Of a stretch of 9,898 bases of DNA, positions 1-6,018 are shown one piece after another. The notes beneath the pieces were generated by a model. It was given only the letters and a program-made list of their open reading frames with translations. It did no database searches and was not told where the DNA came from. Both the position numbers and the translations under genes were made by a program. Position 1 is the first letter of the stretch, and the number at the start of each line of letters is the position of its first letter. The stretch spans positions 1 through 9,898 of the forward strand of contig JANNSU010000021.1 in the NCBI GenBank assembly GCA_031394355.1. Direction: 5' to 3'. This DNA is from JAEUMY01 sp031394355. Its GTDB lineage: Bacteria > Pseudomonadota > Gammaproteobacteria > Burkholderiales > Usitatibacteraceae.

Positions 1-126
1 ACTTAAACAAGTGAGTACCACAATGTTTAGAGTGAACTGATCAAAGCAGTCAGGCACCAAAGCACCCTCCCACCCAACCAGCCATCACACCCAACATCAC
101 AGCACCCACCTTCATCGGCTGTTCAT

Positions 127-140
127 GTTTTTAAAGAGCG
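127..140 (-). promoter_or_regulatory. boxA-like rRNA antitermination site
   Basis: The minus strand reads CGCTCTTTAAAAAC, closely matching the proteobacterial rrn boxA (TGCTCTTTAACA-type), which is bound as RNA by NusB/NusE to make polymerase resistant to termination. Its place downstream of the promoter and hairpin and upstream of the expected 16S gene is what the family predicts. Confidence 0.7.
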
Positions 141-169
141 ATTCCTTAAACCACAGCAATTTCGGCAAC

Positions 170-193
170 AAAAAACCGGCTGCTCAGCCGGTT
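170..193 (-). terminator. Hairpin with T-run inside the rrn leader
   Basis: Perfect 7-bp stem AACCGGC/GCCGGTT with a 6-nt loop (stem extendable by two pairs into the loop). On the minus strand it runs straight into six Ts. By shape it is an intrinsic terminator. It sits about 25 nt after the predicted start site and upstream of boxA, so it would act on very early rrn transcripts, either as an attenuator or simply as a structured leader element. No minus-strand gene lies between it and the promoter, so it does not terminate a coding operon. Confidence 0.55.
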
Positions 194-223
194 AGTGGCT
201 TCAGTTACTCAAGGAAGACGCGC

Positions 224-251
224 ATTATACAGCGGCAAATGGTCCCGTCAA
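224..251 (-). promoter_or_regulatory. rRNA-type sigma-70 promoter (rrn P1-like)
   Basis: On the minus strand the -35 hexamer TTGACG (246-251) and the perfect -10 TATAAT (224-229) are separated by 16 bp. The bases just downstream of the -10 are GCGCG, a GC-rich discriminator of the kind that makes rRNA promoters sensitive to ppGpp and initiating-nucleotide levels. Start of transcription is expected near 217. Near-consensus boxes, GC discriminator, upstream A/T element and downstream boxA together point to an rRNA operon promoter firing leftward, away from the M23 peptidase gene. Confidence 0.8.
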
Positions 252-262
252 CACCCCTGCTG

Positions 263-278
263 CAATTAATTTACAAAA
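263..278 (-). promoter_or_regulatory. UP-like element upstream of the rrn promoter
   Basis: An A/T-rich block (minus strand TTTTGTAAATTAATTG) sits about 11 bp upstream of the -35 box, where the RNA polymerase alpha C-terminal domains bind UP elements. The surrounding sequence is GC-rich, so the block stands out. Its function is inferred from position and composition. Confidence 0.6.
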
Positions 279-279
279 C

Positions 280-517
280 GTCCGGCCTGGTCTGCACGGC
301 GCCTTCCTCCAGCCGCGCCAGCTTGGGCGAATTCTGCGATGCCATTGCCAAAACCCTGGAGGTCGCAAGCTCAAACCATGCGTAGTTAAGCCTTCTGCCC
401 GTCGAATTCCAAAGCCGCTCTGGTACTCTTGCTCCAACATGGCGGCGAAGCGCATCATGCGATTGGCACACGACAAGACCTACATACCAAAACTCACCAT
501 CACCGACTCGAACTGCA
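280..517. other. Intergenic region between rrn promoter and M23 peptidase gene
   Basis: No gene is supported here. The open frames are short and show no recognisable protein. The region must hold the promoter of the M23 peptidase/anmK operon on the plus strand, but I see no convincing -35/-10 pair with normal spacing. The M23 frame is open upstream of its ATG, but from about 413 to 517 contains no ATG, GTG or TTG, so no longer start can be chosen there. Confidence 0.5.
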
Positions 518-1798
518 ATGTTTCCCATCCCCATCAAGCGAGTGGCACTGATTGCATCGCTCACGGTGTTGCCCATGGTCGGTGTTTTGACGGCATTCGG
601 CATTGCGCCCGACACTTCTCTGGATGCACTGCAGGTGAAGGTGATGGAAGAAGAACTTGCTGTTCCGCTGCTGCCGACCCAACGCCTTGGAAGCACACCC
701 CTTCACCGGCAGGACAGGGTTCAGCGCGGCGACAGTGTCGCAACGATTCTTGACAGACTGGGCGTGCAGGACCCGGGAGCATTTGATGCGCTACGCCAGA
801 ACAAGGAAGCCTCACCGCTATTTCGCCAACTGCGCCCCGGGCGCCCCATTCATGCCGTCACCTCCCAGACTGGCGAACTGATTGAGCTGCGATACTTCTT
901 CTCGCAGGACATGATGCTGCGCATTGAGAAAACGCCTAAGGGAATTACAGTTGCAGAGGCGTCATACCCAGAAGTCCCTCAGCAGTTCCACAAGACAGCC
1001 GTGATCAGGTCTTCTCTCTTTGCTTCGACCGATGAAGCAGGCATTCCCGATGCCATTGCCATGCAGATTGCGAGAATTTTCTCCACGGACATAGATTTCC
1101 ACATCGATTTGAGAAAGGGAGACCGGTTCTCGGTGGTGTATGAAATGGTTCAGTCATTCGGAGAAGTCATTCGCCCGGGCGAGGTCCTGTATGCAGAGTT
1201 CATCAACAATGGCCGAACCTTCGAGGCATTCCGATTTCAGGATCCGGAAGGCAACATTTCCTACTACTCGCGTGACGGACAGAACCGGGCCAAGTCCTTC
1301 CTTCGTTCGCCACTGGAATTTTCGCGCGTAAGCTCTGGATTCGGTGGCCGCGTCCATGCCATCTTCAAGAATTGGCGCGCACACACAGGTGTAGATTTCG
1401 CAGCGCCCAAGGGAACACGTGTCTGGTCCGCTGCTGACGGCACCGTCGACTTTGCCGGTGTCCGAGGCGGATACGGAAACTGTATCGAAATACGCCATAG
1501 CGGTGGCATCACCACGCTGTATGCACATCTGTCCGGATTCGCGCCAAGCATTCGCAAGGGTGTACGCGTTCGCCAAGGCGAGCCCATCGGATACGTTGGG
1601 GCGACCGGCTTTGCAACCGGTCCGCACCTCCACTACGAGTTCAAGATCTCGGGGAAACATCAAGACCCGATGCGAATTGCCCTTCCGAAGGCAAGCCCGC
1701 TTCCTTTGGCATTGCGGCCCGCCTTCGAAACAGTGGCGTCCGTCGGCGACTTGAAGCTGCAAGCGCTGAAATCGTCGCGCAGCACGACATTCGATTGA
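518..1798 (+). CDS. M23-family (LytM domain) peptidoglycan metallopeptidase, membrane-anchored
   Basis: Predicted 426-residue zinc endopeptidase that cuts peptidoglycan cross-bridges in the periplasm. An uncleaved signal anchor is seen at about residues 8-28. An OapA/LysM-like region follows at about 68-125, then a linker domain. The C-terminal LytM domain (about 285-385) has the HxxxD motif (H289, D293), H337 in YAHLS, and HLH (H370, H372). The predicted Zn ligands are H289, D293 and H372, with H337 and H370 catalytic, so the enzyme looks active. The ATG is the only start candidate in its stretch and has no clear Shine-Dalgarno. The 3' end overlaps anmK at a TTGA junction, so the two are probably co-transcribed and coupled. 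The gene resembles the Csd3/MepM group; the exact cell-wall substrate cannot be read from sequence. Confidence 0.9.
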   Translation: MFPIPIKRVALIASLTVLPMVGVLTAFGIAPDTSLDALQVKVMEEELAVPLLPTQRLGSTPLHRQDRVQRGDSVATILDRLGVQDPGAFDALRQNKEASPLFRQLRPGRPIHAVTSQTGELIELRYFFSQDMMLRIEKTPKGITVAEASYPEVPQQFHKTAVIRSSLFASTDEAGIPDAIAMQIARIFSTDIDFHIDLRKGDRFSVVYEMVQSFGEVIRPGEVLYAEFINNGRTFEAFRFQDPEGNISYYSRDGQNRAKSFLRSPLEFSRVSSGFGGRVHAIFKNWRAHTGVDFAAPKGTRVWSAADGTVDFAGVRGGYGNCIEIRHSGGITTLYAHLSGFAPSIRKGVRVRQGEPIGYVGATGFATGPHLHYEFKISGKHQDPMRIALPKASPLPLALRPAFETVASVGDLKLQALKSSRSTTFD

Positions 1799-2886
1799 GT
1801 TCGTCTGACCTGTACATCGGCATCATGTCAGGCACCAGCCTCGATGGCGCCGACGCCATCCTGGTGGATTGGACGAGCGGATCCACTTTGGGCTTCGCAT
1901 CACAGCCCTACTCATCGGACCTGAAAGAAGCACTGTTGGGTCTTTCGGCACCCGGTGACAATGAGATTGACCGCGCCGGCGCGGCAGCAAATGAACTGGC
2001 AAAAGTCTATGCCCACGCGGTTCGGGAGCTGCTGACCAGCGCGAATATTCGCAGTTCAGCGGTGAAAGCCGTAGCCTGCCATGGTCAAACCATCCGGCAT
2101 CGGCCCGAACGAGGGTTCACGGTACAGCTTCAGAACGCGGCGCTGCTCGCAGAACTGACCGGCATCACCGTCATCGCAGACTTTCGCAGCCGCGATATCG
2201 CTGCCAGCGGGCAGGGAGCGCCACTGGCCCCTGCGTTTCATGAAGCCATGTTCGCGCACCCGACCAAGTCCCGCGTTGTAGTCAATATTGGTGGAATCAG
2301 CAACATCTCGCACCTTTCGCCAGGCGAGGCGGTATCCGGCTTCGACTGCGGCCCTGGCAATGTACTGATGGACTACTGGACTAGCGAGCACTGCGGCAAG
2401 CCGTTCGACGATCTCGGAGTCTGGGCGCGCTCGGGCCAGGTTGACGGACAACTGCTGACAGCCTTCCTTCAGGAGCCTTATTTCGCCCTGATGCCGCCGA
2501 AGAGTTCCGGCCGCGAACTCTTCAACCCGGCGTGGCTATCGCGAAAGCTCTCGGACAACAAGCTGAAACCGGAGGACATTCAAGCAACGCTTCTGGAACT
2601 CACTTGCACCACTATCAGCGCATCCATTGCCAGTCACTGCCCCGACTGCAGTGAGCTGATTGTCTGTGGCGGCGGCGCCCGAAATGATGCGCTCATGGCG
2701 CGTCTTCGCATGCTCTCGGCATGCCCGGTCATGACATCGGATTCGATTGGAGTTCCGTCAGGCCATGTCGAGGCGTTGGGCTTTGCCTGGCTAGGCAAAC
2801 GCGCGATCGAGTCAACCCCCACATCATTGCAGTCCATCACGGGCTCGTCGCACCAGGTAGTACTTGGTGCCATCTACCCGGCATAG
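1795..2886 (+). CDS. anmK: Anhydro-N-acetylmuramic acid kinase
   Basis: Cytosolic enzyme of muropeptide recycling. It opens the 1,6-anhydro ring of anhydroMurNAc and phosphorylates it with ATP to MurNAc-6-phosphate. The 363 residues match the family length (about 370). The N-terminal nucleotide-binding motif IMSGTSLDGAD is at 10-20, CHGQTIRHRP at 95-104, VNIGGISNIS at 163-172, GFDCGPGN at 182-189 with the likely catalytic base D184, and the glycine-rich CGGGARN at 291-297. Start: the TTG at 1795 overlaps the M23 stop codon (TTGA). The next in-frame ATG (1825) would cut into the MSGTSLDG motif, so TTG is preferred. No strong ribosome binding site is seen, which fits translational coupling to the upstream peptidase. 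A hairpin follows the stop codon. Confidence 0.95.
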   Translation: MSSSDLYIGIMSGTSLDGADAILVDWTSGSTLGFASQPYSSDLKEALLGLSAPGDNEIDRAGAAANELAKVYAHAVRELLTSANIRSSAVKAVACHGQTIRHRPERGFTVQLQNAALLAELTGITVIADFRSRDIAASGQGAPLAPAFHEAMFAHPTKSRVVVNIGGISNISHLSPGEAVSGFDCGPGNVLMDYWTSEHCGKPFDDLGVWARSGQVDGQLLTAFLQEPYFALMPPKSSGRELFNPAWLSRKLSDNKLKPEDIQATLLELTCTTISASIASHCPDCSELIVCGGGARNDALMARLRMLSACPVMTSDSIGVPSGHVEALGFAWLGKRAIESTPTSLQSITGSSHQVVLGAIYPA

Positions 2887-2894
2887 AAAACACA

Positions 2895-2919
2895 AAGGGG
2901 CAGATGTGATCTGCCCCTT
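2895..2919. terminator. Hairpin between convergent anmK and erpA operons
   Basis: Perfect 11-bp stem AAGGGGCAGAT/ATCTGCCCCTT with a 3-nt loop, starting 8 bases after the anmK stop. The T-run is short on both strands (TT or TTT), so it is a plausible bidirectional terminator for the two convergent operons, although not a textbook one. Confidence 0.75.
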
Positions 2920-2928
2920 CACTGATGT

Positions 2929-2946
2929 TGCAGCTTCTTCGCTGCA
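2929..2946. terminator. Small second hairpin 3' of erpA
   Basis: A 6-bp stem TGCAGC/GCTGCA with loop TTCTTC lies 9 bases beyond the erpA stop codon and 9 bases from the larger hairpin. It has no T-run. It may assist termination or protect the erpA mRNA 3' end; it is weak as a stand-alone terminator. Confidence 0.3.
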
Positions 2947-2955
2947 GTAGAAGCC

Positions 2956-3309
2956 CTACACCGAGAACGACGATCCGCACCCGCAAGTGCTTGATGCGTT
3001 CGGATTCTTTATCACGAACTGTGCACCTTCCAGACCTTCGCTGTAGTCAATTTCCGCGCCGATGAGGTACTGGTAGCTCATGGGGTCGATCAAGAGCTTG
3101 ACGCCGATCTTCTCCATGATCGTGTCATCCTCGTTGCTCACCTCGTCAAAGGTGAATCCATATTGAAGGCCCGAACAGCCACCGCCCGTAACGAACACGC
3201 GCAGCATCAGATCGTTGTTGCCTTCTTCCTCGATCAAGGACTTGACCTTGTTGGCCGCGTTGTCACTGAACGTGAGGGGTGCCGGCATACCCATGGACAT
3301 GTCATTCAT
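2956..3309 (-). CDS. erpA: ErpA-like A-type iron-sulfur cluster insertion protein
   Basis: A 117-residue A-type carrier that receives Fe-S clusters and delivers them to apo-enzymes in the cytosol. All three cluster-ligand cysteines are present: C45 in GGGCSG, and C109 and C111 in the C-terminal TCGCGSSF motif. The start is fixed by a strong Shine-Dalgarno (AAGGAGG, plus-strand 3314-3320) four bases before the ATG. It is the last gene of the DUF6776-bactofilin-erpA group, 40 bp after the bactofilin stop. I saw no separate promoter in that gap. Its own excellent ribosome binding site suggests translation at higher levels than its upstream neighbours. IscA or SufA paralogues are alternatives, but the length and N-terminus fit ErpA best. 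Confidence 0.93.
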   Translation of the reverse strand: MNDMSMGMPAPLTFSDNAANKVKSLIEEEGNNDLMLRVFVTGGGCSGLQYGFTFDEVSNEDDTIMEKIGVKLLIDPMSYQYLIGAEIDYSEGLEGAQFVIKNPNASSTCGCGSSFSV

Positions 3310-3349
3310 GAAACCTCCTTCGTTAGAGGTAAGACTGCTTGTAACAAAA

Positions 3350-3754
3350 TCAAGTACCCGATGCCGGTTTCAATTCGATGATCTTGTCATCGCGATGCTC
3401 CCGGTTTTCATGTATGAGTCGGCCCATGACAATGGCACCCACATGAATCTCGATGGATTTGTATGATACATCGCCCGTGACGCGCGCCTTGGGCAAAAGC
3501 TCAAGATACTCACTTGCACGAACAGGGCCTGCGACTGTGCCGTTGATCACCACATGCGCAACCTCGATTTCACCTTCAATCTTGGCCATCTCGGACAAAA
3601 CCAGTGTTCCCGGCTTGTTTCCCGTCGCCTTGATATTGCCTTTGACATGGCCATCAACGCGCAGCCCGCCACCGAATGTGATGTCGCCCACAATGGATGT
3701 GCCTGCACCAATCAGGCTATCTATGGGGCTCGGCTTGTTTGTCTTTCCGAACAT
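3350..3754 (-). CDS. Bactofilin family cytoskeletal protein
   Basis: A 134-residue bactofilin (formerly DUF583). Such proteins self-assemble into nucleotide-independent filaments or membrane-associated patches and position cell-wall enzymes. The central region (about 14-113) has the repeated short glycine/valine-rich strand pattern of the family's right-handed beta-helix, for example SIVGDITFGGGLRVDGHVKGNI near residues 20-41, flanked by polar tails. The ATG lies 9 nt after the upstream DUF6776 stop codon, and a TAGGA-type ribosome binding site overlaps that stop, so the two are tightly co-expressed. The M23 peptidase gene lies about 1.5 kb away on the opposite strand. Bactofilins elsewhere (CcmA of Helicobacter pylori) work with M23 endopeptidases on cell shape; a similar link here is inference. 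Confidence 0.9.
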   Translation of the reverse strand: MFGKTNKPSPIDSLIGAGTSIVGDITFGGGLRVDGHVKGNIKATGNKPGTLVLSEMAKIEGEIEVAHVVINGTVAGPVRASEYLELLPKARVTGDVSYKSIEIHVGAIVMGRLIHENREHRDDKIIELKPASGT

Positions 3755-3763
3755 GGCTGATTC

Positions 3764-4513
3764 CTAGGAAATATTCAGCAACTTGGTTGTCCTGACTTCC
3801 CAACCTGGTGCACCAAAGACCCGCGCCTGCACGCTTTTCACCAAAGCGCCTTCCGGGATTGTAAACCTGCCCTCGACCTTGTGGTAGTAGCGGAACTCAA
3901 CTTCCGTTCCCGCTGTACGGACCTGGGCATCTTCCGGAAAGCTGAGTTGGCTCGTCGCGCCATTCAGGGCAATCCGCACCTGGATTTGTATGCGCCCCTT
4001 GAAGTCCTGCTTGCGCTGTCCGCCCTGAATCAGCAGCATACGATATCGATAGCTGTTCGCAGAACCATCAGCCTCTACCTTGAGATTCTGAATGGACAAG
4101 CCTTCAGGAACGCTCCCCGACGACATGATATTTCGCAAGAAGCCCAGGTCTTCCTTGAGGCCAGAGTTTTCTTCCTGCAACTGGGCCACATTTCTTGCCA
4201 ACTCAGCCTGAGCCGCCTTTTCAATCTGGACTTGGCGGTCCCGCTCGGTCAATGACCGTTTTGTGGCATCCAGGTCTTGCTGGAACTTGGCTGAATCCGA
4301 AGATAGCTTCTGGATCTGCTTCTCGGCATCCTCGCGATTGAAACCGGTGATCCGATAGCTGTTGTCAACCAGCCACCAGGCGATCGCTGCGGCCAGCGCC
4401 ATCATGACTACCGTTGAACCGAACCGGACATACCACGGCACGTGGGTCCGGATGGACATCCTTGTCGACCGGATACCAATGTGGCTGCGGATCTTTCGGA
4501 TCAAGCCTCGCAT
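3764..4513 (-). CDS. DUF6776-like membrane protein with coiled coil, unknown function
   Basis: A 249-residue protein I recognise only as resembling a betaproteobacterial family of unknown function (DUF6776). A basic N-terminus (1-30) precedes a single membrane segment at about 29-49, ending in AAAIAWWLVD, which predicts a cytoplasmic N-terminus. A long charged, heptad-like region with many Gln, Glu and Lys follows (about 56-128), consistent with a coiled coil. The C-terminal part (about 138-249) alternates hydrophobic and polar residues, suggesting a beta-rich periplasmic domain. The start is supported by AGGAG (plus strand 4523-4527) nine bases upstream. It is the first gene of the operon with the bactofilin and erpA. 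The close pairing with a bactofilin suggests an envelope or cell-shape role, but this is inferred from context only. Confidence 0.85.
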   Translation of the reverse strand: MRGLIRKIRSHIGIRSTRMSIRTHVPWYVRFGSTVVMMALAAAIAWWLVDNSYRITGFNREDAEKQIQKLSSDSAKFQQDLDATKRSLTERDRQVQIEKAAQAELARNVAQLQEENSGLKEDLGFLRNIMSSGSVPEGLSIQNLKVEADGSANSYRYRMLLIQGGQRKQDFKGRIQIQVRIALNGATSQLSFPEDAQVRTAGTEVEFRYYHKVEGRFTIPEGALVKSVQARVFGAPGWEVRTTKLLNIS

Positions 4514-4616
4514 GCAATACAGCTCCTGTTGCGAAGGGGACTACCCATCAATCGACCGATTGCAGCCTAGGGAATTCAGCATAGAAAGTGCTGCGGAATT
4601 ACCAGGCCATAGGCAC
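4514..4616. other. Intergenic region upstream of the DUF6776-bactofilin-erpA operon
   Basis: About 100 bases between the rpsI terminator hairpin and the DUF6776 gene. It should contain the operon promoter, but I find only poor -10-like sequences and no paired -35, so I do not call a site. Read-through from rplM-rpsI is possible because the intervening terminator has a short T-run. Confidence 0.35.
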
Positions 4617-4639
4617 AAAGCCGCGCAGAGCGCGGCTTT
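4617..4639 (-). terminator. Terminator hairpin of rplM-rpsI
   Basis: Perfect 9-bp stem AAAGCCGCG/CGCGGCTTT with a 5-nt loop, about 27 bases after the rpsI stop on the minus strand. Only three Ts follow the stem, so it is probably leaky, or works as an mRNA 3' stabiliser with partial termination. Confidence 0.75.
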
Positions 4640-4666
4640 GGCACGAACAGTCCACTGCAGATACGG

Positions 4667-5059
4667 CTATCGCTTCGAGAATTGCTTACGACGACGCGCC
4701 TTGTGGAAGCCAACTTTCTTGCGTTCCACTTCACGCGCATCACGGGTAACCAATCCAGCCTTGGACAGCTGGGGCTTCAACGTCGCATCAAAATCGATCA
4801 ATGCGCGGGTAATGCCGTGGCGAACAGCACCGGCCTGGCCTGATTCGCCACCGCCAAACACGTTGACCATGATGTCGAACTTGTCGGGGCTGCCGATCAG
4901 CTCCAGCGGTTGACGCACGATCATGCGGCCCGTTTCACGGGAGAAGTACTCGTCTAGCGGCTTCTCGTTGACAACGATGTTTCCCTTGCCCGGCTTGATG
5001 AACACGCGAGCGACCGCATTCTTGCGACGCCCGGTACCGTAATAATAATCTCCGACCAT
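4667..5059 (-). CDS. rpsI: 30S ribosomal protein S9
   Basis: A 130-residue small-subunit protein, full length for the family. It shows the N-terminal YYGTGRRKNAVARVF motif (residues 6-20), the GGGESGQAGAVRHGI glycine-rich core near 69-83, and the very basic C-terminus ending in FSKR, the tail that reaches the ribosomal P site and contacts tRNA. The gene begins 11 nt after the rplM stop, with an AGGGAA-type ribosome binding site in the gap. This is the conserved rplM-rpsI operon of bacteria. Nothing unusual is seen. Confidence 0.98.
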   Translation of the reverse strand: MVGDYYYGTGRRKNAVARVFIKPGKGNIVVNEKPLDEYFSRETGRMIVRQPLELIGSPDKFDIMVNVFGGGESGQAGAVRHGITRALIDFDATLKPQLSKAGLVTRDAREVERKKVGFHKARRRKQFSKR

Positions 5060-5070
5060 TTTCGTTCCCT

Positions 5071-5499
5071 TCAGATGTCGAGCTGCTTGGGTTGCTGGGC
5101 GCTGTGCGGATGTGCGCTGCCCGCGTAGATCTTGAGTTTCTTGATCATCGCGTAGCCCAGAGGACCCTTGGGAAGCATGCCTTTGACCGCCTTCTGGAGA
5201 ACACGGTCAGGATGGCGCTGCTGCAACTTCGTGAAGTTGGTTTCGAAGATACCGCCCGGATAGCCGGAGTGGCGGAAATACTTCTTGTCCTCGGCTTTGT
5301 TGCCGGTGACACGAAGTTTCTCCACGTTGACGACCACGATGTAGTCGCCCGTATCCACGTGCGGCGTGAATTCAGGTTTGTGCTTGCCGCGCAAGCGATG
5401 GGCCAATTCGGTTGCAACACGACCGAGTACTTTGTCCGTGGCATCAACCACGAACCAGTCCTGCTGAACCTCATGGGGTTTGGCTGAGAAGGTTTTCAT
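5071..5499 (-). CDS. rplM: 50S ribosomal protein L13
   Basis: A 142-residue large-subunit protein, exactly the usual length. It begins MKTFSAKPHEVQQDWFVVDA and carries the conserved LGRVATELAHRLRGKHKP block (about 25-42), the GDYIVVVN stretch (51-58), and the GMLPKGPLG motif (107-115). It is the first gene of the rplM-rpsI operon, with a promoter about 35 bp upstream of its ATG. The Shine-Dalgarno is modest (GAAGA or the more distant AAAGG). A possible autoregulatory leader structure could not be judged from the short 5' leader. Confidence 0.98.
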   Translation of the reverse strand: MKTFSAKPHEVQQDWFVVDATDKVLGRVATELAHRLRGKHKPEFTPHVDTGDYIVVVNVEKLRVTGNKAEDKKYFRHSGYPGGIFETNFTKLQQRHPDRVLQKAVKGMLPKGPLGYAMIKKLKIYAGSAHPHSAQQPKQLDI

Positions 5500-5535
5500 A
5501 GGCGTCTTCGCTACCTTTGATTAACGGAACCTGCT

Positions 5536-5565
5536 ATTTTATTGGAGATTTTCCTTATCTGTCAA
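5536..5565 (-). promoter_or_regulatory. Sigma-70 promoter of rplM-rpsI
   Basis: Minus-strand TTGACA (plus-strand 5560-5565) is a perfect -35 box and TAAAAT (5536-5541) a 5/6 match to the -10, with an 18-bp spacer rich in A/T. Start of transcription is expected near 5529, giving a leader of about 30 nt before the rplM ATG. The site lies just upstream of the divergent osmC-family gene, so its promoter must be embedded in or close to the same 90-bp region. Confidence 0.75.
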
Positions 5566-5589
5566 ATATTTCCCCAGCCACAGCCAAAG

Positions 5590-6009
5590 ATGAAAGCCAG
5601 AATCAAACTCAATGAAGGGGTCAGTTTCGTTGCAGAAAGTGGCAGCGGACACGCGATCATTACCGACGGCGCGCCCGATGCGGGCGGTCGAAACCTGGGG
5701 CCAAGACCCATGGAACTGGTGCTCATGGGGACTGGTGCCTGTAGCGCTTTCGATGTGGTGCTGATCCTCCGTCGTGGACGACAAGATATTCGGGATTGCG
5801 TCGTGGATATGCAGGCAGAACGGGCCGACACCGACCCTAAAGTGTTCACCCACATTCACATGCACTTTACTGTGACAGGCAAAGGCCTTGACAGCGAGCG
5901 CGTTGCTCGCGCGATCCAGCTTTCCAGCGAGAAGTACTGCTCGGCTTCTGCAATGATCGCAAAGACCGCTCGGATCACTCACGACTTCGAGATTGTCGAG
6001 GTCGTCTAA
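5590..6009 (+). CDS. OsmC/Ohr family protein, YhfA-like
   Basis: A 139-residue OsmC-fold protein. OsmC and Ohr members reduce organic hydroperoxides with a pair of cysteines. Here C51 lies in GTGACSAFDVV and C117 in SEKYCSASAMI, at the family positions, and E43 in PMELVL matches the conserved Glu. The sequence around DGAPDAGGRNLGPRPMELVL resembles the YhfA subgroup, whose substrate is not well defined, so peroxidase activity is an inference. I chose the ATG at 5590 (MKARIKLNEG); the frame extends upstream to a TTG at 5542, but that would add 16 non-conserved residues overlapping the rplM promoter. It is divergent from rplM and convergent with coq7, with only 9 nt between the stop codons. Confidence 0.9.
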   Translation: MKARIKLNEGVSFVAESGSGHAIITDGAPDAGGRNLGPRPMELVLMGTGACSAFDVVLILRRGRQDIRDCVVDMQAERADTDPKVFTHIHMHFTVTGKGLDSERVARAIQLSSEKYCSASAMIAKTARITHDFEIVEVV

Positions 6010-6018
6010 GCCAGCAGC

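Larger units (their letters stand above)
1..217 (-). other. 5' leader of an rRNA operon (partial; 16S lies beyond the left edge)
   Basis: Read on the minus strand, this is the transcribed spacer between a strong rRNA-type promoter and a 16S gene that has not begun by base 1. It contains, in order, a 7-bp hairpin with a T-run, a boxA-like site, and a G/T-rich tract of about 50 nt. No protein-coding frame fits it. The order promoter, hairpin, boxA, then a leader running toward 16S matches the known layout of proteobacterial rrn operons. The conserved 5' end of 16S is not visible, so the rRNA assignment is inferred from the promoter and boxA, not from the mature rRNA. A stable tRNA operon is the main alternative. 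Confidence 0.7.

Noticed and set aside
174..193. Hairpin considered as the terminator of a minus-strand coding operon
   Set aside because: No minus-strand gene lies between it and the rrn-like promoter at 224-251, so it is better explained as part of the rrn leader.
463..486. TTGGCA and TACATA as a promoter for the M23 gene
   Set aside because: The spacing is only 12 bp, too short for a sigma-70 promoter.
271..696. Minus-strand open frame of 141 codons across the rrn upstream region and M23 N-terminus
   Set aside because: It runs antisense to a real gene and through the rrn UP-element region, with no family resemblance.
439..753. A 104-codon plus-strand open frame overlapping the start of the M23 peptidase gene
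   Set aside because: It has no recognisable domain, a composition typical of a shifted frame (many Cys, His, Arg), and overlaps most of the well-supported M23 N-terminus.
5542..5589. Upstream TTG start for the OsmC-family protein
   Set aside because: The added residues overlap the rplM promoter and do not resemble the family; the ATG at 5590 gives the expected N-terminus.
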